Part shown: piece after piece, positions 34,124 to 46,900 of the stretch
Numbering within the stretch: the first letter of the stretch is position 1
How the letters are laid out: the number at the start of each line of letters is the position of its first letter
Assembly (NCBI RefSeq): GCF_019059575.1
Contig: NW_024881988.1
Span: forward strand, 372,001 to 436,000
From: Amphibalanus amphitrite
Taxonomy: Eukaryota > Arthropoda > Thecostraca > Balanomorpha > Balanidae
Reading direction: 5' to 3'
Length of the DNA: 64,000 nt
The notes under the pieces: generated by a model
Databases searched by the model: none
Told to the model about the DNA's origin: nothing
Seen by the model: the letters and a program-made list of their open reading frames with translations, nothing else
Translations under genes and position numbers: made by a program

Positions 34124-37100
34124 CTATTTTAACACGTGACATACCCACCCTGCCCCGCCTTCGACTCTTCGTAAATACACCGAAGAAGTATTTACATGGA
34201 TTTACATGTACATTTGCGTTCGGTTTCAACAGCGAAGGATCTGCGTCGCTAACACAGTATCCCTGCCATCGACACGCATTGAAGATTATGAGACCCTAGC
34301 AGGCAAGATGACGACCCCCCAAAGTATATCACATAAGAGAAAAATGTCAAACCAATAACCCGTAACTAGACATTAAAATAAATTATTAAGCGGGTTCCTG
34401 TAAGTTAATCTGCCCCAGGTGGTGGCTGCTACTTCGAACTCTGCTGCAAGAAGCACTTGCTTTCAATGTGTTTTTAAACGGAATTACTAAGGCGATTGCA
34501 CATGCCAGAGATTTGAAAACTATTTACAAAAGCATCGTCAGACGTCACATTTACACACTTCCCCTACAACAGTAGAATTAGTATCCTGACGCTATATTAC
34601 AGTTCATAGTACATCAACTGTGACTGACGTAGATGATACACCAGCATTGTTCTGTACATTGTCCGTGGTAACCCATACATATCAGCGTATTTTTCCCAAC
34701 GTAGCTTATAGGTACAGCCTTTTCACTCGGCGTGGTAGGTATCATTTCGACAAAACCGAGAATAGTCGAAAGGCTCATATGGCAGCAGTCACTTGAATGC
34801 CACACACAAAGGTCCGCAACGCTCCATTCAAGCTCGTCTTGAGATGACTCTCCCCTCCCATGTTCTCAATAGCTTTGAAGTAGGTGTGTTAATTTACGAG
34901 TAACTGATCACAAAGTCTTGGGTCTATTCTCGGTTTTGCTGGCACGATACTATCACACAGTGAGAAAAGCTGTACCCATTTCCTTTACGCATCACGGGAT
35001 GAAAAAGCAATGCAACATAGAAATTACAATGCACAACACAAACAGGCAACAACAAGAATATTAGCTGTAGCACAAGACATATCACCTTTTGAAAGTGCGC
35101 CTTTGTGAAAATCCACGCCCCCAATCGATTTGTACAGGGTTTATTTACATGTTCGGTCCAGTGGCATGGGTTTTTAAGCATGCAATATTCATCGAAGGTG
35201 GGTTGCTAGGCGTTTGACGTTCATAGAAGGTTTTGAATTACATCCATAAATCGCTATGCTATGCTATGCGATAAGTTTGGTGATTGCTTTCTACCAAGAC
35301 AGTCAAGTTTGTTTATTTTATTTTGCAGGGCTAGGCTCTTTCGGTCGAATGAGACCTTTGCAGAGCCGGAAAGATGATAGGAATGAAGGAATCAATGGTA
35401 GACATTGGTTTGGATGGCCACCCTGGTTCACCACGGGGGCTCAGAGCCCGTCACTGTGGACAGGCCACCCGGCCCCGCTAACGGTCACGTCATCGCACGA
35501 TGGGCCTGCTCCTGAAGAGCTACCTAGGTACGTGGGATAACGGCAGATGTGACCGTCCGGCCCGGATCAGGGGACAAGAGGCGTGGAGGAGAAGGATCTG
35601 GATCAGGGGACAAGAGGCGTGGATGAGAAGGTTTTGATCCCTATGGGGGTTGAAAATGAAGGAAGGTGTGCCCAATGCCCATGATTGTCAGGCGCTTACT
35701 TCTATGCGTTTAGGACCGAATCTTTAACCATGCCTGGACCCGAAATTCACATTACGTATAGGTACCGGCGCACATTGATCACTGTCCATTGTCGCCACGA
35801 ATAACCTCAAGTTTCTTTATGCACACCACAGTCCCACAACTATTTACAACTCAGCATCACAGATAACACAACATCGCCATAGAACAAAAATCTCACGGCA
35901 GGCGAACCCCCGACATTGATTCTCCCAGCCTCGGGACACGCTTTGCCTCTTAGCACCACCTCGCGGTAGTTTCCACAAGCGGCAGTTCCGTTTTCTACCG
36001 TCAGATGGCAGTGCTGCGGCCGGCCGGTGTTGACACAGTGAGGACGTTGCCTGCTCGCGGCTGGTTTTCTCCGTTCGGTGCATGACCGGCCGTCCACTGG
36101 ACTGATTCCACTGCTCCGGTATGACCCCAGGTCACGGTGACAGCCGGGCGGGGGCGGGGGCGGGGGCGGCCATCCGCCGCCGCCTGGCATCAATCGGGTC
36201 CCGTGAGGTTGATTGGCGGCCCGCCGCCAGCCAGTGGCTCCAGCTCCTTGCCCGGTACAGAGGCAGCGCGGTCCAGCGTGGTCTTGGTGGAGGCGCTGAG
36301 GGAGCGGCACCAGTCAGCAATGACACTAAAACAGACAAGCAGGTGTGCGTTCGTTACAGGTTACGACGAAACACGCAGGGTCGTAAACTCGTAAGTTTGT
36401 CACTGCTGGGTGTGATTCATCACGCATTTCGCAAGCTCGTCGCTGGTTAAAACTTGGCAAATGGCACGCAGGATCGCTAAAGGAAACATTTTCTTTGGAG
36501 ACCGGAGTGTAAAAAGGCCAGTTAATAAATCGGTTGAAGTGAGCACGAAGCTTTGTCGGGTAAGGTCATATATAATGACTCCTATAAGTATAGCACACCA
36601 TTCAGAAGGTTTTCTGAGTAAAACCCATAGACCTTGCGTAGCACTATAGTAATCAAGAAACTTAACGACCAAAGTTTGCACTTTGAAAGTTTACGAGTTC
36701 GAATATTTGGAGAAGTTGGGGGCTATAGCCAGCACGTCGCACTATTAATCGTGGTCTGACCCATTATGGTCAGACAGGCAGAATTCCGAAACCCGGTGAG
36801 TTAGGTCCAGAGGTAACTTCAGCCTCACAATGCCTGATTTGTTTCCTCAAACGTTTCATCAGTAGCTGCCCTAAAGCCGATCGGTCAATGAATGGATATA
36901 GCATCTCGCCGACCTATTGAGCCAGTGACTATCGTCTTTCGGAGACAAGCAGCGGCGCCTCACACCAAAATAACGTCGCATGTAGCGCATCCCAATACAT
37001 TTCACAGCCCGTAATAAATGCATCACTCGAGCTTTCTGGGTCACAATACAAGCTAAGGAATAGACCTATCGTGGATCCCTAAGCAGTAAGCAACTTACCT

Positions 37101-37801
37101 ATATAATAGCTTAGAATTTCCCATGAAAAAAGAAAACCGTGCTTCCACACTCGCGCTAAATTTATTTCTGAGTTCCAGTTTATTATACTGGATGTCGAGA
37201 AGAGAAAAGACCCGTGATGCATCAAGTCAGAGGCTGCCAATGTTGAGAAAGAATAGGCAATATCCCGGCAGGAACGGTGCTGACGGTAGCATCGCTCAAA
37301 TCTTGTGGATAATGAGCTTCTCTGACGAATGAGCGAGCCAGGCATTTTGTCTAGCACATGAAGGACTGCCACCTGCGTCGAGAGTAATTCTTATGTAACG
37401 CTCACGGTGAAAATGAGGGTTTATGATTTAATTCGCCGATATGATGTGGCGGAGTTTTAATTTTAAGTTTCTGAGGCATGAATTTCGAAATGCCCCACTG
37501 TGTTTCAATGAAAACATTGGCGCTAACTCTAGTAAATAATCAGCAAGCGAAAAGCACCCGTAATGTGGAAAAGGAATGGAAGTGGGTAAAAAATGCCGAG
37601 ATATCGTTAAAAAATTTTTTATACGAAACTGTACCTTTTACAATTTGAGTTCAAGCATATAAGTTCCCCCGGGTTTGCAAATGCCGAAATATGTAGAATG
37701 TAGATTGTAGGTATATAAGTATGCATTGTATTGGCAAGGCTGGGCAAGGCTTATTGGTTTATTTGCATTTCGCAAGCACAGGCCATGACACAATATGCCG
37801 C
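34124..37801. other. 3.7 kb downstream of the receptor gene, no firm gene
   Basis: An exon-like stretch at about 35330-35527 (plus strand) has an acceptor TTTTATTTTGCAG before it and CCTAG|GTACGT after it, with one open frame containing GRHWFGWPPWFTTG. I recognise no family. A 31-bp tandem pair (GATCAGGGGACAAGAGGCG) follows at about 35567-35628. The region 35890-36340 is CpG-rich. Confidence 0.3.
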
Positions 37802-37963
37802 TCACCCGAGGAATTTGTTCCTGAGGGACCTCTGGAGGGAGAAGCGCGACCGCAGCTCCTCGGAGCCGTTCTCCATATCGGACGACTGCGGCTCCATCGA
37901 GTAGCGACCCTCGTGACAGATGCTCTTCTGGAACTTGTTCTTGAACTCGCGCTTAAACTTCTC
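37802..37963 (-). CDS. Lkr: Receptor exon: helix 8 and cytoplasmic tail, ending in TGA
   Basis: CTGACAG precedes the exon. It opens with EKFKREFKNKFQKS (helix 8, directly after the TM7 exon's YN) and continues with a Ser-rich tail and NKFLG before TGA at 37802-37804. The TGA lies inside GG|GTGAGC, a good splice donor, so an alternative form with a longer tail is possible. Confidence 0.85.
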   Translation of the reverse strand, partial: EKFKREFKNKFQKSICHEGRYSMEPQSSDMENGSEELRSRFSLQRSLRNKFLG

Positions 37964-40900
37964 CTGTCAGGGGATCGGCAAAGATGTCAGTCACACGCGA
38001 ATTACGTCAGGGTAGTTGGCAAAGTTAGGGATGCGACCAGGGCCCGATTTCACCAAGTGAATATATTCCATTACGGCGGCGTACATATTCACTTTTGGCA
38101 TATTATGACATATTCAGTTTCACCAAACTCCGTACAGGGATACTTATTCAAGACAAAGACAAAGTATGACTGCATAAGTCCGTCGTTTTTTGGCATGCTA
38201 TTACATTTGAGGTACCTCTGGTACGCCGATCTGCTTTTTCATTAGCTGTTTGCCGAGTTTGCTAGCATTGAAAGTATGCTACTTTTTGTGGCATACTTTG
38301 AGAAACAGCTTGGCATACATCAATTTTTTTGTATGATAATGTTACAAATTTAATGACTTCGTCGATGCAACGTATGATAAAAACATGCCACAGGCTACGC
38401 AAAAAGTTTTTGATGTCATAATGGTTATTTCTTGCTGGATATATAGGGTATCGTGTGTCAGGGCTTATATTGAAATTAAACCCCAGAATAGCTATTTTTA
38501 TAAGGCTTATCTCATCGTGGCATCACTGCGATTAAAATCACCCCATCATGCAGAAACACAACAGGGAATTCCTTTTTTCATTCGCATTCCCAATTACATT
38601 GAGTTTTCCACTTAAAAAAACGACAGTTCACATTGTATTTTGATAACACAAAAGGCCAAAAGCGTTTCAAATCTTTCTCACCGTGATTATTACACCGTGC
38701 TCTTTATACAGCGTTTTACCGAAGAGGAAGTAAATAACTGGCGAGGGCGAGAGGAAGGACTGAAGTCCAGTCCAGCAACGCCTTGATTGACATGCCCAGC
38801 ATGTTGCATCACAAGTCACAACGCATTCGTTTACATTCGTTTTCATCGCCCACTTTTGCTATTTCTTTGCAGTACCCATATGCTGTCCAATGTCCATATT
38901 TTTTTTGTGTGTGTTGTGGCCAAATGATTCAATTTATCACCGGCTTCCCGCTTCCGTTCAGGTTCAGTCTGCCGAATGATTCCGAAATATTCTCCATATT
39001 TGAAGTCGTCGGTAGACCCTTCGATTATGTAAAAACTTGATTCAAGTAATATTTCAGATAACTTGTCGGCTAGTCGGCCGTGCTTCTTGCTATCGCCAGT
39101 GATCGGTAGTTAGATATAAGATAGGTGCATCAAGTAATGGCATTTCTTGTTCGACTTTGGGCCTGTTCCAGCGCCTCCAGTAGAAATTCTTGACTGGAGG
39201 CTCTACCAGAGGTTTCACTGGAGGCGCTGGAACACAATCTGGACATTTCTGGAGATTGGCATCACAGATACCAAAAGAATGGCGATTGTTCTCTCTTGAA
39301 ACGCAAAATTTGTTTTCAATTTTATTAAGGCAGATTAACAAAATTATAGCAATGTAATTTTCTTTTCATTCAAGTTGTAAAATAATCATATTTGTCTGAG
39401 TCTAAATAATATATAATAAATAATCTTTAATCATATTTATATTTGCTTTGAACCACTCCAGAATTGCGTAGAAGATGTGAACAAATATTGAAGCAATATC
39501 TAATGAGAAGTAACTTGGAAGAAAAAATTAATATCAATTCAAAATCCAATAAAACCCACACACGCCAGTAACGTCAACTGTGCTGCGCGGCTTGCTGCCG
39601 ATTGTTTACATTTTTGGCTTTGGAATGTCATGCTCCCAGCAAAAATCAAGAGCATTATTAGCAATATTTGTTTAGGTACTTCCTCTTGCATGATCAGCAA
39701 ATTTAATTCTTATTAGCGTAGCTAGAAATTTTTTCCATAATATTGTATATCTGAGCATTTAAGCTCGTTGACTTTAAATACGGAAAAATATAGTGACTGC
39801 ATGTCCCCGACAAGAAAAGATATATGCATGCGCGCCGGTGGCTCCCAAAGTACGTAAAGCGGGCGTATTGAATATATTCCTGTGGCGAAACCGAATAGTA
39901 TTATTGTCGTACTTTGTCGGTGTACTTTTCCAAAGTACACCAAGAATATATTCACTTGGTGAAATCGGGCCCAGGGGGAGGCACTCGCCTTGGCCGTATA
40001 TGGGCCAGAATGGCCAGAATGTCTAACAATTTCCGCCATGTTGTGTATACCAAAGTCTTGAAAAGTTGATCACTGCAATCAAACTGCAAGCATGAAGCAG
40101 CAGCACTTTTGAGTAGTGTACCTCTCACTAAACTGCACCTCTGCTACCGTACATGCAATTTATATGTCTGGTATACACAACATGGCGGAAATCGATAGAC
40201 AAAAACAAGTCACCAATGCTCCTTCCAGTATATATTAGAGTTCAGTGGATGCGACGGACGGAATAAGTGATTTCATTAGGCATTTGCCAGCATGTCAAGG
40301 TTATTTGGTATAGACTAATGTGGACCGATTGCATAACCGTCTGTGCCAGCTTGAGAAAGCCAGTTTCATTAAATATTCTTAGAATATTTGCTTTATTTTA
40401 AATGCGAATTATGGATAAGAGGTCAGCTCAGGCATATGACCAGTAGATCAAATAGGGATGCCTCTCAAACGGCTATGCAGCCAGATTTGTCAGAGAATCG
40501 GGCTTAGTTTTACGGCTCTGACGTAACACAAAGCACCGTTTGAGAATGGATGAAAAGTTTTGCCAGACATACGTTTAAAATATAAATACATTGACAAATG
40601 TAAACCGTTTTGTAAGATATTCAACCTAAATATTCATACATTTAAAGCTCAGGGTTGAAGGAGAAAATTCAGGTAATGCCCGACCGGTTTCGTATTTACT
40701 GTTTATGCATGAGTCACGAGGGAAATTATGCTGTATGTACCTCATACGCCCATGAATAAGCAATAAACTCGAAACGGAAACGTCGGGGGATGAACCGAAT
40801 TTCCTCTTTTAACCTCTAATCTAGCGTTTAAAAAAATAAGCATTTAATAATTGAAGGCCTTAAAAAAAAACTCAGAAGCTTACGTTGTAGATGCCGTAGA

Positions 40901-43900
40901 TGAACGGATTGCAGCAGCTGTTGGCCATGGCCAGCCAGTGGGAGCAGAAAAAGATGACGTTGATGTAGCGAAATCTGAAACACAACAAGGCCGTCAGCTA
41001 CTAAATATCGACCAATCTCCAAAAATGTTGAGGCGTTTGATAAAGCTCGGTTATGTAATGCACGTGTCGGTGGTTCCCAGAAAACCATGGTGTCCAAAGC
41101 GCAGTTATGTAATGCACTAAATGACTCACTGGCAGTGTAGACTTGGATGAATTTCTAATCATCCCGCAAGCCTTACATTTGGGGAGCAATTAAGAGCCTA
41201 TCCTTCTGCAAAAGACTCAAGCCAGGTCACGGGGGCCCCAATAATGAAGGCTTTTATAAATTACTGTATGCCTGGCCTATTCAAATACATTAGCCTGAGG
41301 GGTGTGGTAATAACTGGTGTAAGCAAATTGACCACGGTCAAAAATGCATTACCAGAATGCACTAAAGCCAACATTTTGGGATGGTCTCGTTCCTAAGTCG
41401 GCTAAGAGCTTCGGTCCAGAAAATAAATTTATGGTTGGCATACAGTAAAATACATACCAAACTCGGCCGGTGATAAATTTTCAAGACCTCAGTCCTTACT
41501 GATTTTTGAACTCGGCCTTCGGCCTCGTTCAAAAATCCAGTAAGGACCTCGGTCTTGAAAATTTATTTACACCGGCCTCGTTCAGTATTATATAATACCA
41601 GTTCGCGATTTGACCCAGTAAAAAGCCAGCGGTTTCATAGCAGAAAAGCTCTTGGAAGGTCCACTCCTGATTCAGAAGCTTTATCCCCTTTCGGAAAGAA
41701 TAAACACTGCGATATCATTCTGCAACATTTGCAGAATCTGAAGCGTGAATAAAACGAAATTGTATGCCCTCCGGTACAAGAAAGTGAACAAGATTAACAG
41801 GAATGCGAGTTGCAGGTAAGAGACGTATCGATCACAGCAAGTAAATACGCATTTTTTTAATACAATGGGACGTAGGTAAAACCCTTTCTATATAAGCAAA
41901 GAAGAAAATTTCGGAAGTAAATGCTAGCTGACAAACATAGGAGAGACCGAGACGTATAAATGGTCAAATGTGACACTGATTTTGTACGTCAATTGAAACG
42001 TTCACTGACGTGTTGTCAATTGCGTCACTGACAAGATGTCATTATGACAGTGTTGTCTTATGTGACACTGATCAGTGATCGTGATCTTTTATGCCAATTG
42101 AAAGCCTCACTGCACTGAGGTTCAGGGGTGCGGAGCCGGAGCCGGAGCCGCCGGAGCCGGCACATTTTTGCCCGGAGCCGGAGCCGGAGACGGAGCCGCC
42201 ATGATATTTCACCCGGAGCCGGAGCCGGAGCCGGAGCCGATTTTTTTTCTCCGGAGCCGGAGCCGGAGCCGGAGCCGTCTGAAATTTCCACGGCTCCGCA
42301 TCCCCATGCTGAGGTTGTGTCAACTCTGACACTGATGCGACACTGATCTAGGAAAGCTCACGGTGGATTTATGGTGTCCGAGCACTAGTTCTATACACCT
42401 CCACCTGCGACCCAGTTTTACACCGGTGCGCCTTTAGGTAGGTATAAGTACGTACTCTCCAATGTTCGGGAAGATTGAGAAGACGACGTAGAAGAGCTGG
42501 AAGGGCAGCCAGCAGATGACGAACATGACGACCACGATCACCAGCATCTTCAGCACCTGGGGGCACAGGATCAGGGCGCACAAGGTCAGGGCATGCTACC
42601 CCTTCAGCACCTGGGGGCACAGGGTCATGGCGCACTCGGTCAGGGCAGGCCACCCCTTGAGCACCTAGGGACAGTGGATCGGGGAACAAGTGGTCAGGGC
42701 AGGTCACCAGCATCTTCAGCATTTGGGAGTACCGAATCATCGCACTGCAAGGTCAGGGTATGACCCATGTTCAACTCTTTAGCTCCCAGCAGCGCCGGAT
42801 AAGGACACACTTGGCCGGAACATGTTAGCACTCATCCACTACAGTCATCAGTCACCACGCTTAATTAACCCGCGCCCCGCTGGGGGTCCTGGATTTCCAC
42901 GCCCTGCTGGGGGGGGGGGGTGTTTGAACACCCCCCCCCCCTTGTAACTCGGCTCCTGGGCCACGTAGCGATATGCGGAAGGCGGCGTTCGAAAGAGCGT
43001 AAAAAATAATGACGAAATCACTTCGGTCAATTTTTTGGTCAGGTCAAAGGTCAGGTCACCAGAGGTCATTGAAGGCAAAATTTCGCCGATTTCCAGGTCG
43101 AATGTCGAAAATTTCCAAGAAGCTAACGCATAACTCGGGAACCAATAGAGCTACAGCGCCGCGGAAAAGTGCATTCGATAGCCCTATTAACGCCCTTTCT
43201 GAGTAATTCTCTCAGATTTGACCTAACGTCAACGGTTTTGCCTGCAGGGGGCAAAAACTGCAAAAATAGCCGATTTTTTCGGAAACCGTTTTTCTGCAGT
43301 AACTTTTGACCCAAGCCTTGTACGAGCTTACTTTTACCGGCATCGTGTTCCTCTCGTCAAGACGCATCGAATGAACTATAACTTGACCTTGAAATGTCAA
43401 CTTGAAAATTTGACCTCAGGTCAAGGTCATGACCTGACCGGAAAGGGTCATGTTGCATATCAGTCGATCCGTATCGTCGAGCTGAACACATATAAGGCGT
43501 TTTCATCGCTCTAGCATGCCTCTATCAAAAGTTATTTGCGAAAAACTGTTAGATACCATTCGTGACCTAAGATGACCTCAGGGCACAAACAAGGGTCACG
43601 GACACCATTTTCATGTTCAGTGTGTCTAAACCACTTGTAATTCGGTGTTTGGGAGTGTTTATAATGTCTTTCGTCCAAAAGAGGCGCATTTCAATTTTCT
43701 CCCATTGACTTATAATGGGGAGGTCGCAAAATTGACCTGACCTTAGGTCATCGATATCAAAATTCTGAGATATACATTTTGTACATGCTATTGCTCTTAG
43801 CAATCGCTGAAAGTTTCAAAGCGATCGGTCACTCGGTGTAGCTATGACAGACATTGAAACTTTTTATGAGGTGAGGTCACTTCAAGTGACCTGGTGACCT

Positions 43901-46900
43901 GACCTTGAATGACCTTGGTCTGAAATTTTCACAACATGTGTAGAATTGATGTATGATAAGGTGTACAAAAAACGGCGGCGCTCCGCGCCGCCGTTTTTGA
44001 GATATTCGCGAAAAACCACAAGGGGGGGTGTTCAAACACCCCCCCCCCCCAGCAGGGCGCGGGTTAAAGTGAAGTCGTGTTCGACAAAAAGTCATCAGTC
44101 ATCAGTAGACAGTAATCAGTCATCACGCTTGATTAGCAGCGTGCTCAACGGAAAACGAAGTAACCAGATGCAGCTCTAGGTAAGTACCTACAATTTGTAG
44201 GTGCCTAATGAAAAAGCCTTTATCTAAATGTCGATTGTTTTTTTTTGTGGATTGGCAATAGCAAAATAAAACACTCAAACCAGTGCAGCTGCTGAAATGT
44301 TACGATTGCTACGTTTCCAAGAAAGAAATCAAGAATCTAAACTATGCGCATAGTTATATGCATTCCTTCCTCGTCATGGGCCAGTGCACTTTAATACAGG
44401 GCCTCTGATGAGAGGGTGTAGGCATCCAAACCCATTCAGGACGGTCACACACGCTCCCAGACACCATCAGTGCACTTTGGAGGTCGCCAGAGCCCGTGCC
44501 CTGATGGCTCGGAACTGAGGCGCCCTACGCAGAATTCTTGTCATCAAGCGGCGTTGATTGCGCGGACCGGCGGCCGATGCTCAAATAATGGCGCACGTCG
44601 AACGGCGCTGATGGCGGCTGCTCCATTAAATTAAAGAGCTTGCGAGGCTTCCTTTAGACGATCCAAACGCTGTTGCTGACCCAGCCGAGAATTAGAAGTT
44701 GATTTATTCATTATAGCAGTTGATTGGAAGGATATTTTAGGGACCGATGCACTTACTTCACAACATTGAGATGCAAGTGTGAGCCGCGAGACGTGAGGTC
44801 GCATATGAGGACTAGGTGAAGACGGAATCAAATCTGATCAAATAACTTCCGTTATTTCTTAAATTTAGATGATATCTTTTATCGTGCCAACCATTTTGTA
44901 AATGGTTAGTCTGCATAAGTGCATCGCTAGCGGAAGGAAAAAGACGTAGGTAACTTTTCATTATTTTGTATTTTGTGTCATATCTTCGAATTAAAGTATC
45001 AGTATGAACTATGAAGCATGGGTGCTCACAGTAAAGACAAAAAGAATGATGTCTTATTGCATCCCATACCACAGAACGCCACAGCTGTTGACGTCCAAGG
45101 AGCATGTACCTAGGAAAACATATCAATATTCTGCCATCACTCAAAATTCAATTTCACATTTCAGACATGCATATTATGGCCTGGGAAGTCCAAACAACTG
45201 AGTCTCAGTTCAAGTGGAAAGTCTTAGGTAAGCAGTCTGATGAAAAACTACTTTTGAGGGCTAACCTGAAAAAAACGTTCCCATCAAACACGGCAAGCTT
45301 TACCGCCTGCAAAGTTATGAGCGAATTTTACAAATTATTCCCACACATGTTGAAGCGGTACAATTAACTCTAAATATATGCGACAGGTATTCCCATAAAC
45401 GTCAGCATCGAGTTTAACAGCTTCAGGATATTATGCCTCGAGAATTTCCCAGACAACGAACCTAATTAATTTCACACCACCGTCCTAATATCCAAAAGCA
45501 CACCGCCAATGGCTACACTACCATTTACACAGCTTAACCGTTTCCCGTCTAAATAACTGATGTTGTTTACCAGCTGATCAGTTTGCTCCATATCCCTAGC
45601 CTAGATCAAAGGACCCGAACTATATAACACTCAACCTGCGTCGCTACACAGATCCAGGCCATAGAGCTACAGATAGCCTGGGGCCACTTTGCGGTCGAAT
45701 GACGTCACAATTGACGTCACAGAGCACGTGACTTACTCAGTCCGAGTGCTTTTCGGGCGAAGCGTCACACCGCCGCGCTGTGGTGAGAATAGGCGCGGCG
45801 CAGGGCCGTCATCCTGGAAGCGTCATCAGGACAGCGTGCGCTGGTTATCAAGATTGCGGACCGGCGGTGACAGAAGAGAGACGCCATATTGGCCCAGGCG
45901 AGACCCAGGCAGAGCGGGTACGATCCGGCGCGGCGGCCAGCCGGTGCCCGGAGCGACGACAGCTTTGACGCTCTCCCGTTTTATGAGGCCCAAAGTAGCG
46001 CTGCTGGACGAGGGGAGGAGCGGCCGAGAATACTGTGCGGATAAACCCAAGTAGCGCCGCTGGACGGGGGGGGGGGGGGGGGCAGAAACACTCGAGCATA
46101 CTGTGCAGATAACTAGGTGAAGATTATAGGAGCTAAAGGGAATTCAAGCCGAGTGACGTGAAAACGTAAAAATGTGTCCTAAAAAGAGAAATGATGAACA
46201 AGTTTGACTGGTTGTCTATTTTAGTTTTTTATATCCGTCAAAAATAAATATTACCTTCAGACATACTTTTAAAGAAATACGATCACCGAGTTTAAAACAA
46301 AGTCAAGCCTATAGGCTAGATAGCAAATGTAAGAAATTGAAAATTTAGCAAATAAAAAATGCAAGCAAACCACGGCGTGAATAATTTATCCGGAAATAAA
46401 CATTTCATTCCATTGACACCTACAGTCCTACACCCTACCTGGAATTATATTCTGGCATCACAAAGATTCAAACTTGCGTAATTCATGAGATTAGGCTCAT
46501 TTGGCGCATTTGCAATTCCAAAGTGCGTCGGAATGAATTCAGCATAACATCTTATATGCCCTGGAGTTTGGTGATAATAGACCAACCACAAAGAGCTAGC
46601 TGGAAGCAGGAATTTTATGTGCAGATGCTAGTGAGAACTGATGAATAGCTGCGTCTACGCGGATATTCACTCCCGCGAAATTATATCAAAGCAGCAATCA
46701 ACTGCAGAATATCATAAAGCATGACACCAATGCAGCATATATTGAACATGGATCCACAACTGTATTTGAAGCACTGTGTCGAGCTCAGAAGATATCCGGT
46801 AAAAAACCTCATCACCAGTTTGCAATAGCGACGCCACTGGTTCACCCCTCCCCCCGCCCCCCCCCCCCCGAGCCGCGATAGGAGCTCAGTCCTGTTGAAT

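Noticed and set aside
35840-36310. 156-codon minus-strand frame in a CpG-rich patch
   Set aside because: Low-complexity proline run, no domain and no splice or poly(A) support.
36660-36720. tRNA-like B-box (GAGTTCGAAT)
   Set aside because: No matching A-box or cloverleaf could be drawn around it.
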